Source: Flavobacteriales bacterium
GTDB taxonomy: Bacteria; Bacteroidota; Bacteroidia; Flavobacteriales_F; PHOS-HE28
Length of the DNA stretch: 64,000 nt
NCBI GenBank assembly: GCA_016710965.1
Contig: JADJTW010000010.1
Location: forward strand, 5,636 to 69,635
Reading direction: 5' to 3'
This document shows, piece by piece, positions 33,901 to 41,552 of this stretch. Both the position numbers and the translations under genes were made by a program. The first letter of the stretch is position 1, and each line of letters starts with the position of its first letter. Below the pieces are notes generated by a model, which made no database searches, had not been told where the DNA came from, and saw only the letters and a list, made by a program, of their open reading frames with translations.

Positions 33901-36408
33901 CGCAATTGGATCGGCTGTGATGGGCCTGCGCAGATGTGGGATGGGGTGCGTGCTTTGTCGTACAACGATCCTGAGAACCCGCCGATCCTAGAATCCTATC
34001 CCGGACAGATCTACATGGAGAGCAATGGTCAAATAAGCAATGCCCTTGTCGGCGCTCTGTGCGGCGAAGGTGACCCTGCCGACCCCGGCATTGCGAACAC
34101 AACACCGAACGTGTATGGCGGCGTGATCCAAACGAACGGTGCTATCTTCCGGAACAACCGTATCGATGCCGTTTGCAAGGAATGGGTGTCACCCGAAGGG
34201 ATCTCCTCATCGCCGCCTGTTGCCCTGCCGATCCCCGCCAAGGACCGCTTCATCAACACGCGTTTCATCACCGATGCCGTGTTGAACGATCCCTCGCTGA
34301 CTCCAAGAGCGCACATTCTTGCTGCCGACGTGGAATTGCGGGTGCATGGCTGCACCATGACGAACACCCGAACCGGGTTCAACGTAAGCCTGGAAATGGG
34401 CCACGGCATTGAGGCCTTCAACGCCTACCTGAAGGTTGAGCCGTGCGAAGGCTTCGATTGCCCACCCGGCAGCGATCTGGGCAACATCTTCAGCAATTTG
34501 GACCACGCCATACACGGCACCAACAGCGTGGGCGGCCTGTACACCACCATACGCGGCAACACCTTCATCGACAACATCTGCGGCAACTACCTATCTGGGC
34601 AGACGGGATTGAGCATTACGGACAATACCTACTTGATGGGGCGGTGGACACCTGTGTTGACCCATCCAGATGAGTTCTACTGGCAATCTCGCCATCGCGC
34701 TATTTTCACCACACACGCGAACGCTTTCTCAATTCAGGACAACATCATCAACCTATCGCCGGAGGCCATTCAGGATCCACTCGCCGAAGGCATAGTTACA
34801 GGTTACACCGAGGATCACGATGACATTGTGTTCCGGAACCAAGTGCTAAACCTTGCGCGAGCATATGTCGCCGAGGGATTGTGTTCCTACTCCTCGGAGC
34901 CCACGGCCTATGGCCTCCAATGGCAGTGCAACCTGAACGACGACAACGCCACCAACTTCTTGGTTCGCATAGCACAGGGTGGAGATCCGTTCGAAGCGCA
35001 ACATACAGTTCGCGGGCGTCAAGGTTCGTATCTCTACAGCGCAGGCAACACGATCGATATCACAGGCACCCCGGTACAGGTGCAATTGGAAACCAACAAC
35101 GCTGCCGCGCCCCTGATCTTCTACTTCTCCAGTGGTACCGCCGAAGTAACACCAGACCTACAGTACGTGGTGCAGATCGGCACTCAGGCCCTTGACGTCA
35201 GCAACAATGCAGCTCCTGTGAACGATTGTAGTGTCCCAACCGCGGGTATGATCGGTGGTGGGCATGACCTTACGGACTTGCCGGACCTGTTGCAAACAAG
35301 CCGCACCCAGTTCGGAAATCTCCGTTACCTGTTTGAACAATTGATCGATGCGGGCAACACCAACGAGGTGGTGCAAGAAATCACCAGCACATGGCCACAG
35401 GACGCTCTTGAACTCCGCGCTTACCTGCTTTCCAAGAGCCCCTACCTCAGCACCGAGGCACTTGTCGAGTTGGTGAACAAGTACGGCATCCCCGATGCCA
35501 TCAAAGCCGAGGTATGCATAGCCAACCCGGACGCTACGCAGAAGGAGAACTTCCTGGATTGGGCGGAGCATGACGCCACCTACCCACTGCCCGCATACCA
35601 CATTGAGAACATCAGGGCAAGCTGGGATACCCGGACCTACCGCACCGAGTTGGAAATGCGCATGGCCGATGCCCACACCAACATGGTGCAGGCAGCCAAC
35701 CATTGGGTGTATTGGCTCTACCGCGATACGGTGCCGCCCCCGCCCGATAGCGTGCAGCATGTATGGCGCAAGGTGCGCACCTGCTCCGCTCGGTATGCCG
35801 AGGCCGGCTTGCTCATGGCTTACGGCAAATACCACGAAGCCGACTCCATTGTGCGAGCATTACCCTTGGAACGCGAATTGGATCCATTTGAATATGCCGA
35901 ACGCAGTCGCATGCTCGGTTACATCGACATCTTGAAGGATGCGCTCGATGACGATCGCAATTCCTATCAGCTCACCGCTACCGAGATAACACAACTAAAG
36001 AACCTGATCGGCGACGTGTACGACCGACCGAGTGCTTGGATCCGTAACCTGCTTTGTGCGGCTTATGGCGATTGCATGCCGCCGTACACCGGCGGTGGTG
36101 AGGAAGTACCGAAGGCAACGCGTCAATTCGCACAAGATCTGTGGACGGTTGAGAGACCCACCCTGTTCACCGTTATGCCCAATCCTGCGCGAACATGGGT
36201 GGCTTTGAACTATGCAGGAGTTGCGGCAGAGGATGGGCGTATTGTAGTGCATGATCTCCAAGGGCGAGTAGTACAAAGCACGAAACTGAATGGGCCAGTG
36301 GGTCAGGTCGTTTGGGATGTGCGAGGGCTACCAGCCGGCATTTACATGGCCGAGTTATTCAGTGCAGGAAAGTTGCTGGAGGCGCAACAAGTAGTGGTTC
36401 AAGAATGA
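30952..36408 (+). CDS. Right-handed parallel beta-helix surface protein with T9SS type A tail
   Basis: About 1818 residues from the ATG at 30952, the start that opens a signal region (MLHYPNLLKAALVLSFITPP, then AAHAQD). The N-terminal part (about 40-700) is a right-handed beta-helix with pectate-lyase-like turns (EITQCAFHHLKIGI, NSIHHNSFADVYDRAI, LVIRDNVIVDVG, ATIEGNVVSGCDKGIHVDH). A carbohydrate-binding-like segment follows near 800-900, a second beta-helix near 1100-1350 and a helical domain before the end. The last 75 residues are a type A sorting domain (TVMPNPARTWVAL to LPAGIYMAEL). Likely exported and bound to or acting on polysaccharide; catalysis is not established. Its stop overlaps the next start as ATGA. 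Confidence 0.82.
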   Translation: MLHYPNLLKAALVLSFITPPILKPLADAGLGGMAAHAQDIYLDEIEGDDTYTTNTENTPWKTIAKLNSVYGNGLPSNTNLHLYRGGRFPGQIDIANSAQNVTIQAYPLNGEGARPIVYGSVELAWQQDGTTDVWYAPIPPGITPKYLFANGLLQTPARFPNSGWIRNSNCTSGGGTSTIAGTPFPGTMSDLLGAELVARTYNWQYQLSTVTGVNTSPATVVCSPQVQSMENKDWGFFFQGAQALMDVAGEWCFVDAEDRVYYKTGSLTAPTNVRAAWHSYGVNIKGGAPITSGILVQEVDFANQVEAGIALRGDGLGSHDIEITQCAFHHLKIGIDDKNSIPAPGGNSIHHNSFADVYDRAILHYADASSITDNSFERIGMVPGLGRSGFGGHMGIDVGGDDYEVLRNVFLDIGYAAINAGGTGTIANNYIRHCLAILNDGGGIQFDNSDQLVIRDNVIVDVGDTDVNLVSTAGSNPSGVPYFAYEDISYGIYFGNRSITNATIEGNVVSGCDKGIHVDHTLCSSNEQVLGNTLFNNRVQLSMTDYSNYMNVSPTFCGGDGNNLSTNQGYGPTGDYPNYRASYNDSYANNIAYCLSGAQFCLEQSHVWPGSLAALVNFGSFSGNHYHQPFGPAPFRIGTKYRNANFSNAQFSYALTIPEWQTQHEPGAQGSSYALQDHSVASVGSTVLSVPDPGTETTLWECFGIPGSRSDVGGAMLSQGSPWLERNCSPPTAVGGKYRLNFTLSATENTTLYAGFHYRETFGNQGGRFIQVGTTPTAYSLLVDVDDHPGNDYMYFNIEHGRYGATVQTSGSMTIDDLSVQEVTFDPAYDAQIAANHILRYYANLPGTEADPQNVAATNNGTFIVPEGTAANPACGLWSDVYGTLYAPGQAVTLEPWASIVLFQTGTPPAEFTMDGSNEHHITSGEEIITDHYNVEGSFIVHDEATLTIDGGTLGFKASTPTIPSNVTVLAGGTLNLRNGGQVRNWIGCDGPAQMWDGVRALSYNDPENPPILESYPGQIYMESNGQISNALVGALCGEGDPADPGIANTTPNVYGGVIQTNGAIFRNNRIDAVCKEWVSPEGISSSPPVALPIPAKDRFINTRFITDAVLNDPSLTPRAHILAADVELRVHGCTMTNTRTGFNVSLEMGHGIEAFNAYLKVEPCEGFDCPPGSDLGNIFSNLDHAIHGTNSVGGLYTTIRGNTFIDNICGNYLSGQTGLSITDNTYLMGRWTPVLTHPDEFYWQSRHRAIFTTHANAFSIQDNIINLSPEAIQDPLAEGIVTGYTEDHDDIVFRNQVLNLARAYVAEGLCSYSSEPTAYGLQWQCNLNDDNATNFLVRIAQGGDPFEAQHTVRGRQGSYLYSAGNTIDITGTPVQVQLETNNAAAPLIFYFSSGTAEVTPDLQYVVQIGTQALDVSNNAAPVNDCSVPTAGMIGGGHDLTDLPDLLQTSRTQFGNLRYLFEQLIDAGNTNEVVQEITSTWPQDALELRAYLLSKSPYLSTEALVELVNKYGIPDAIKAEVCIANPDATQKENFLDWAEHDATYPLPAYHIENIRASWDTRTYRTELEMRMADAHTNMVQAANHWVYWLYRDTVPPPPDSVQHVWRKVRTCSARYAEAGLLMAYGKYHEADSIVRALPLERELDPFEYAERSRMLGYIDILKDALDDDRNSYQLTATEITQLKNLIGDVYDRPSAWIRNLLCAAYGDCMPPYTGGGEEVPKATRQFAQDLWTVERPTLFTVMPNPARTWVALNYAGVAAEDGRIVVHDLQGRVVQSTKLNGPVGQVVWDVRGLPAGIYMAELFSAGKLLEAQQVVVQE

Positions 36409-37877
36409 GCTGCGCACTCGATTGCAGGGCGATCGCAATGGCGATCGCCCTGCAGGTGTGCTTATTAGCATTTCCTCAAGGTTCATACACGTTGGACACG
36501 ACGTTTCGGACGCAAATTGAGCAACGCTTCATAAGCTCTGTAGTTCTGCTTCAAAATGGAGACGTCTTGCTATCTGGCAACGTTCGTTTTCCAAATGATT
36601 TCAGCGACCGCTTACTAGCCAAGGTCGATTCGGTCGGTGAACAAGTTCTCTCCTTCCCTTTTAGTTACGGCGGTGAGCAACTAACTCCATGGCTCGATCG
36701 CATCTACGTTGGCGCAGGGGTAGTTCGGCGCTTGCTAAATACTGGATTACTTGACCCCTCGTTCATCGATATGAATCTCGGGCCATATTTCTCATCTTCT
36801 GCGGTGGGCAGCTATCACGTGTACCAGGATGGTCGGATACTGATGAGCGGTTTACATACCCTGTCTGATACCGCACGAGGATTTGTTGGCAACCATTGCC
36901 TCATCTGGTTCAGCAATGAGGGCTACCTGGATACCACCCGCACGCATCGGAGCGGCAATGGACCGATCTTTTACTTCAAGGAAGTGACGGATGGCAAGTT
37001 CCTATGCAGTGGCAGCTTGAGCCAATACGAGGGCCATGCGGTGGATAGGCTCTTTCGCGTGGAACCAGATGGTACGTTGGACACCACCTTCAACAGCCAT
37101 GTGTACCTCGGCGGTGCCAAAGACTACCTAGCGTTGCCAGATGGCCGTGCTTATGCGGTTGGTCGCTATTGGCGAACCGATGCAACTACAGAGACGATCT
37201 GGGTGGGGCGATTCATGCCTGATGGATCCCTGGACCCAACCTGGAATTCTCCACAGTTCGATGCACCGGCCTATATCCCCGATCCCAATGGTGCCACTGT
37301 CTGGAGCATCAAACCGTGGGGTACGAGCGGAGTGGTGGTATGCGGCGAATTCAATGCCGTGAATGGCGAGGAACGTTGGGGCATTTGCGTGCTCGATAGT
37401 ACCGGCCTAGTGCTACCGCCTTTCAACAACTGCGAGATCGGCCCAACAACCTGGTTCTCGTCCACCAACGTTGGAATGAAGGGTATCACCTTCACACCAG
37501 ATAGTGCCCACTGCTATGTCTATGGCTTTTATGAGGGCTTAGATGACGGTGCAGTGAACGACACGGCACAAGGCTTCATAAGCCGTTTGCATGTGGGGGA
37601 TATTGGAATGACTAGTTCACGTCAGCGTTCAGAAGCAGGAGCGTTCGAGGTCTATCCCAACCCTGCTAGCGGCACTGCCATGCTGAAGTTGGAGAAAGTG
37701 CAGTCTGATGCACAACTGGTGTTACGAGATGCACTCGGACGCGAGGCTATTCACCTACGCGTGAGTGCCCTCACCACCGCGATCGACTTGCACTCGCTGG
37801 GAGAAGGCTTGTATTTCGTCGAGCTTCGTTCGCGCGAACAGTGCGTCGGAATGCAACGGCTCTTGGTACAGCATTGA
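36405..37877 (+). CDS. Delta-60 repeat protein with T9SS type A tail
   Basis: 490 residues from the ATG that overlaps the previous stop (ATGA). After a short hydrophobic leader come several delta-60 repeats, each with an LDTTF or LDPTW start: YTLDTTFRTQ then VLLQNGDVLLSGN; GTLDTTFNSHV then ALPDGRAYAVGRY; GSLDPTWNSPQ. The C-terminus is a type A sorting domain (EVYPNPASGTAMLKLE, LGEGLYFVELRS). Such repeats form propeller-like folds of unknown ligand. Translational coupling to the beta-helix protein points to joint export and perhaps a shared surface complex. Confidence 0.8.
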   Translation: MSCALDCRAIAMAIALQVCLLAFPQGSYTLDTTFRTQIEQRFISSVVLLQNGDVLLSGNVRFPNDFSDRLLAKVDSVGEQVLSFPFSYGGEQLTPWLDRIYVGAGVVRRLLNTGLLDPSFIDMNLGPYFSSSAVGSYHVYQDGRILMSGLHTLSDTARGFVGNHCLIWFSNEGYLDTTRTHRSGNGPIFYFKEVTDGKFLCSGSLSQYEGHAVDRLFRVEPDGTLDTTFNSHVYLGGAKDYLALPDGRAYAVGRYWRTDATTETIWVGRFMPDGSLDPTWNSPQFDAPAYIPDPNGATVWSIKPWGTSGVVVCGEFNAVNGEERWGICVLDSTGLVLPPFNNCEIGPTTWFSSTNVGMKGITFTPDSAHCYVYGFYEGLDDGAVNDTAQGFISRLHVGDIGMTSSRQRSEAGAFEVYPNPASGTAMLKLEKVQSDAQLVLRDALGREAIHLRVSALTTAIDLHSLGEGLYFVELRSREQCVGMQRLLVQH

Positions 37878-37898
37878 TAGCCACGAGTGTACCGTCAT

Positions 37899-38028
37899 CC
37901 ACAGGTGTTGATATCCCCTCCATTCTCGCCCAAAGCCCCCGTTTATCTTCGGCGCCCTGCTCATGGAGAATTTCGTCGTAAGCGCCCGCAAGTACCGCCC
38001 TGCCACCTTCGACACCGTGGTGCAATAG
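37899..38028 (+). repeat. Upstream copy of the dnaX promoter and 5' end
   Basis: Aligns without gaps to 38849-38978 at an offset of exactly 950 bases. The promoter element TATCTTCG and the 11-base gap to ATG are kept. The first 60 coding bases differ at only two positions, both third codon bases. The leader is more diverged. The two copies flank the toxin-antitoxin pair. Confidence 0.85.
37963..38028 (+). pseudogene. dnaX 5' fragment
   Basis: ATG followed by the codons of MENFVVSARKYRPATFDTVV and then CAA and TAG, so 21 codons in all. It equals the N-terminus of the full DnaX at 38913. The fragment is too short to fold as a protein. It keeps a promoter-like TATCTTCG at 37944-37951, so it may be transcribed toward the antitoxin gene 70 bases downstream. 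Confidence 0.85.
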
Positions 38029-38098
38029 GAGACTGGAAGACCGGCGATCGTGCGCGGCACGTACCGTGTTTCGAGTCGGCACGTACTACATTTGGAAC

Positions 38099-38395
38099 AT
38101 GCCCACCACCACCAAACGCAAGCGCCCTGCCCGCAAGGCCAAGAGCAAGCTCACCCTGAGCGTGGAACCCAAGTACGTGGCGATGCTGCGGCGGGCAGGC
38201 GCGCGACGAGGGCGTTCGATCACAGAGCTCGTGCAGGAATATGCAGTGCAGCTGGACAAGGAGACCGGTGCCCCAGAAGAACTCAGCGACTATGTGAAGC
38301 GCAACCTCGGCGCATTGGCCGGTAAGATCAAACCGGAGGACTGGGATCGGAACGACCGGGTGGGGCACATGCTGCGCAAACACATGCCGCGTTGA
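38099..38395 (+). CDS. Antitoxin of a PIN toxin-antitoxin pair (DUF6364-like)
   Basis: 98 residues from the ATG at 38099. Basic N-terminus (MPTTTKRKRPARKAK), then a ribbon-helix-helix-like block SKLTLSVEPKYVAMLRRAGARRGRSITELVQEY, which fits DNA-binding antitoxins, and a C-terminal helical part (DYVKRNLGALAGKIKPEDW) that would bind the toxin. Its stop overlaps the toxin start (TGATG). Such antitoxins usually repress their own operon. The pair lies between two copies of the dnaX 5' end. Confidence 0.8.
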   Translation: MPTTTKRKRPARKAKSKLTLSVEPKYVAMLRRAGARRGRSITELVQEYAVQLDKETGAPEELSDYVKRNLGALAGKIKPEDWDRNDRVGHMLRKHMPR

Positions 38396-38820
38396 TGCAC
38401 GTGCTGCTGGATGCGAACGTGCCGCTGAACATGTGGCTGGCCGAGAAGCAACCACGACCCATGGCCATGGAGAGCACCCTGGTGCTGGATGCAGTTGCCA
38501 AAGGCCGGATCACCTCGTGCATCACGCCCACCACCTTCAGCAACATCTTCTATTTCCTTCAGTTGGAATTGGGCAAGACCCAGGCGATCGAACTCGCCAG
38601 CGACTTCCTGGACCAGACCACCATCATCGGCCAGGACGAGGAGGTATTCCGGAAGGCCATGCGCTCGGGGTGGACCGATGTGGAAGACGCAGCGCAGTAT
38701 TTCGCCGCCGTGGCCAAGCCCGGTGTGGGCGTGATCTGCACGTGCAACACCAAGCACTTCAGGCAGGCCGCCGGGATCAGGGTACTCAACCCTGCGCAAC
38801 TGCTGGCCAAGCTGAAGTGA
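38395..38820 (+). CDS. PIN-domain toxin (predicted ribonuclease)
   Basis: 141 residues from the ATG at 38395, which overlaps the antitoxin stop. PIN-domain acidic residues: Asp6 in VLLDANVPLN, a middle glutamate region (MAMESTLVLDAV), and Asp95/Asp98 in GWTDVEDAAQYFAAV. The late CNTKHF and IRVLNPAQLL strands are typical of VapC-like type II toxins that cleave RNA under magnesium. Encoded with a DUF6364-like antitoxin, as is common in Bacteroidota. All core acidic positions appear present, so the toxin is probably active. Confidence 0.85.
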   Translation: MHVLLDANVPLNMWLAEKQPRPMAMESTLVLDAVAKGRITSCITPTTFSNIFYFLQLELGKTQAIELASDFLDQTTIIGQDEEVFRKAMRSGWTDVEDAAQYFAAVAKPGVGVICTCNTKHFRQAAGIRVLNPAQLLAKLK

Positions 38821-38848
38821 CAGACCTACGCGGGACCATCCGCGCTCT

Positions 38849-38978
38849 CCACATCTGTTGATATCCACCTTCGTTCAGGGCAAACACCGCTTCTATCTTC
38901 GGCCCCTTACCAATGGAGAATTTCGTCGTCAGCGCCCGCAAGTACCGCCCTGCCACCTTCGATACCGTGGTAGGCCAG
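38849..38978 (+). repeat. Downstream copy of the dnaX promoter and 5' end
   Basis: Resident copy that continues into full dnaX. Offset from 37899-38028 is 950 bases. Confidence 0.8.
38894..38901 (+). promoter_or_regulatory. Putative dnaX -7 element
   Basis: TATCTTCG ends 11 bases before the dnaX ATG; the same element and spacing occur in the upstream copy at 37944-37951. Confidence 0.55.
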
Positions 38979-40634
38979 GAGGCGGTGACCGAGACCCTCA
39001 AGAACGCCATCCGGAGCAAGCATCTGGCCTCGGCCTTCCTCTTCACCGGACCAAGGGGGGTGGGCAAGACCACCTGTGCCCGGATCCTGGCCCGCACCAT
39101 CAACTGCGAGAACCTCGGCGAGGACCTGGTGGCCTGCGGTCAGTGTGCCCCTTGTAAGACCTTCGAGGAGGGTCATAGCTTGAGCATCTTCGAATTGGAT
39201 GCCGCCAGCAACAACAGCGTGGACGATATCCGGAACCTGATCCTGCAGGTCTCCATAGCCCCGCAAGTGGGAAGCAAGAAGGTGTACATCATCGATGAGG
39301 TGCATATGTTGAGCGCGCAGGCCTTCAATGCTTTCCTGAAAACGCTGGAAGAACCCCCTCCATATGCCATCTTCATTTTGGCTACCACGGAGAAACACAA
39401 GATCATTCCCACCATCCTGAGCCGTTGCCAGGTGTTCGACTTCCGCAGGATCCAACTGGCGGACATCACCAAACACCTCGCTTCCATCGCACTCAAGGAA
39501 GGCATCGAGGCGGAAGCACGGGCGTTGCATGTGATCGCACAAAAGGCCGATGGCGGTTTGCGCGATGCGCTCAGCATCTTCGACCAGTTGGTGAGCTTCG
39601 CAGGCAACCGACTCACCTACCAGGATGTGGTGAAGAACCTGAACGTGCTGGACCATGAGCACTACTTCAGTCTTACGGAGAACATTGTAAAAGGGGATGT
39701 ACCCGCTGCGTTGGTGGAATTCAACACCATCCTGCAGAACGGCTTCGATGGCCACCTTTTCGTGACCGGCTTCGCGCGCCACTTCCGTGATCTTCTGGTA
39801 AGCCAGGACCCGCGCACGCTTCCCTTGTTGGAAGTGAGCGAAGACCTGGTGAAGCGTTATGGCGCACAAGCGCAGAGCGTTTCGCGCGAACTCCTGATCC
39901 GCGGCTTGGACCGTTTGGCCCAATGCGATGCGCAGTACAAGCAGAGCAAGGAACCACGCCTGCTGGTGGAGCTTACATTGATGCAGCTCTGTCGCTTGAG
40001 CGCACCTGCACCCATGTTGGAAGCCGCTGCTCCAGCGCTGGAAAAAAAAAGTCCTGACGTAGCGGTTCCCCCGCCTGCACCAGCACCCAAAGCAGTTGCC
40101 CCGGCGGTTGAAGCTGTTGTAGCTGACCCTCTGCCAGCCGATGGATATGTGCCCAAGCGTCGGCAACTCGCCGGCCAGGTGAGCATCAAGGCGAGTGCGG
40201 CACCCACGCCAAGCCCGGCTGAAGTAGCGACGCTGGACACCGATGACGGACCAGTATTGACCAGCGCAAAGAAGGAGGTCAACCCCTCACTGTTGGCCCG
40301 CGTGTGGAGCAACTATGCGCTGGCCAAAAAGCAGGAAGGCAAGAACAGCCTGCACGCGACCCTCTCCGCGAAGGAGCCCGTGGTCATCGGCCCCAGTGCG
40401 ATCAGCTTCGCGATCGTGAACACCGTGCAGGAGAACTACATGCGCGAGGAGAAGCCGACCTTGCTCGGGCATTTGCGTCGCGAACTCGCCGATCCAGCCT
40501 TGCAGTTGGAAGTCGTCAAGGAGGAAGTGGTGACCAAGCCGCGCTACACCAAGCAGGACAAATTCAACCTGATGGAGGAGAAGAATCCGGCGTTGTTGAA
40601 GTTGAAGGAGGCGCTGGACCTGGATCTGGGTTGA
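38913..40634 (+). CDS. dnaX: DNA polymerase III subunit gamma/tau
   Basis: 573 residues for the full tau form. It is the clamp-loader ATPase that opens the sliding clamp at replication forks. AAA+ motifs: Walker A GPRGVGKTT (about 46-54), the zinc cysteines C-x8-C-G-x-C-x2-C in the 66-82 region, Walker B VYIIDEVHMLS, SRC motif LSRCQVFDF, and sensor 2 GGLRDALS. Domain III follows to about residue 370, then a proline/alanine-rich linker and a C-terminal tau domain. An A9 run at codons 377-380 falls at the domain III/linker border; a shift into either other frame ends after 381 or 382 residues, giving a gamma-like product. Confidence 0.93.
   Translation: MENFVVSARKYRPATFDTVVGQEAVTETLKNAIRSKHLASAFLFTGPRGVGKTTCARILARTINCENLGEDLVACGQCAPCKTFEEGHSLSIFELDAASNNSVDDIRNLILQVSIAPQVGSKKVYIIDEVHMLSAQAFNAFLKTLEEPPPYAIFILATTEKHKIIPTILSRCQVFDFRRIQLADITKHLASIALKEGIEAEARALHVIAQKADGGLRDALSIFDQLVSFAGNRLTYQDVVKNLNVLDHEHYFSLTENIVKGDVPAALVEFNTILQNGFDGHLFVTGFARHFRDLLVSQDPRTLPLLEVSEDLVKRYGAQAQSVSRELLIRGLDRLAQCDAQYKQSKEPRLLVELTLMQLCRLSAPAPMLEAAAPALEKKSPDVAVPPPAPAPKAVAPAVEAVVADPLPADGYVPKRRQLAGQVSIKASAAPTPSPAEVATLDTDDGPVLTSAKKEVNPSLLARVWSNYALAKKQEGKNSLHATLSAKEPVVIGPSAISFAIVNTVQENYMREEKPTLLGHLRRELADPALQLEVVKEEVVTKPRYTKQDKFNLMEEKNPALLKLKEALDLDLG
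40042..40050 (+). promoter_or_regulatory. A9 slippage/frameshift site in dnaX
   Basis: Nine A between G and GTCC. In frame the codons read GAA AAA AAA AGT. A -1 shift (or an added A) reads AAG TCC TGA; loss of one A reads GTC CTG ACG TAG. Both stops lie within 12 bases. Confidence 0.65.
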
Positions 40635-40657
40635 ACGACCACCAACCATTGTGATCG

Positions 40658-41458
40658 ATGAGAACCGTCGTATTCGCATTCCTCATGCTCGCAACTTCTT
40701 CGCTGTTCGCACAACGGACGGATACCACGGAGGTGAAGAACGGTGTGTTCTGGATATACGAAACTGGAAAGAACGGACGCCCGGTAGGTGAGGGAGCAGC
40801 TTACGACACCACCGGGAGGTTGGTAGGTCGCGAAACCTATCGAAGGGGACTCACCCATGGGCAGTCGGTTTGGTACGACGGTCGCGGAAGAAAGACGTGG
40901 ACCGTATCCTACGTAAAGGGTTTACGACACGGGATTGCGATCCAGTACGACAGCCTTGACCGCAAGATCCATTCGATCACGTTCCGCAAGGGGGTCAAAC
41001 ACGGCCCTGAGATCTACTACCACCCCGATGGGCGCGTGCAGATTTCGCAGCGCTATCGCAAGGGGGCAGTGCATGGCCCAAGCACCACCTACCACGCGAA
41101 TGGCAAAGTAGAATGGACGAAGGCCTATCGTGATGGCAAACTCCATGGCGAGCGGATCCTGCGTGATTCCACAGGCGCGCTGGTGAATGGGGAGTACGTG
41201 ACGAAATACCCTATTGGTCGTGGGCATTACACCGTCGTGTGCAAGAACGGGCGACCCGATGGGAAGGTCGTCGCGACTCTCGCGAATGGCACAGTGGCAT
41301 ACACTGGGAACTACTCCAATGGCCTTCCAGATGGCGAGTGGATCTTCTTCGCGCCGGATGGAGGCATCTGGCGGAAGGAATATTACATCAAGGGGAAATT
41401 CGAGCGCAGCACGCAGCGCGGGAACAATGGAGGCACCATGCCTACCGAGGCCCCCTGA
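40658..41458 (+). CDS. MORN-repeat protein (YwqK-like)
   Basis: 266 residues with a signal peptide ending SLFAQ. It carries about seven MORN-variant repeats in a row, each of the type YxxGxxHG: TYRRGLTHGQSVWYDGRG, YVKGLRHGIAIQYDS, FRKGVKHGPEIYYHPDG, YRKGAVHGPSTTYHANG, YRDGKLHGERIL, YSNGLPDGEWIFFAPDG. Bacterial proteins of this kind are secreted or periplasmic and of unknown function; the toxin-antitoxin label sometimes attached to them has weak support. Starts 23 bases after dnaX. Confidence 0.8.
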   Translation: MRTVVFAFLMLATSSLFAQRTDTTEVKNGVFWIYETGKNGRPVGEGAAYDTTGRLVGRETYRRGLTHGQSVWYDGRGRKTWTVSYVKGLRHGIAIQYDSLDRKIHSITFRKGVKHGPEIYYHPDGRVQISQRYRKGAVHGPSTTYHANGKVEWTKAYRDGKLHGERILRDSTGALVNGEYVTKYPIGRGHYTVVCKNGRPDGKVVATLANGTVAYTGNYSNGLPDGEWIFFAPDGGIWRKEYYIKGKFERSTQRGNNGGTMPTEAP

Positions 41459-41476
41459 CCGCAAGCGCTAGAAGGG

Positions 41477-41484
41477 TAATTTCG
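41477..41484 (+). promoter_or_regulatory. Putative icd -7 element
   Basis: TAATTTCG matches TAnnTTYG and lies 68 bases before the ATG at 41553. Confidence 0.4.
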
Positions 41485-41552
41485 CCGCCTCACTAAAGGC
41501 TCGCCTCCTGACCGCAGCCTTGTAACGAACAACTGACAACTCCCCGCAAGCA

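Noticed and set aside
38099..38820. Toxin-antitoxin pair as part of a larger defence island
   Set aside because: No restriction, CBASS, Abi or other defence genes are found on either side.
40658..41458. MORN protein as an antitoxin (YwqK label)
   Set aside because: It has a signal peptide and no neighbouring toxin gene; the label has no support here.
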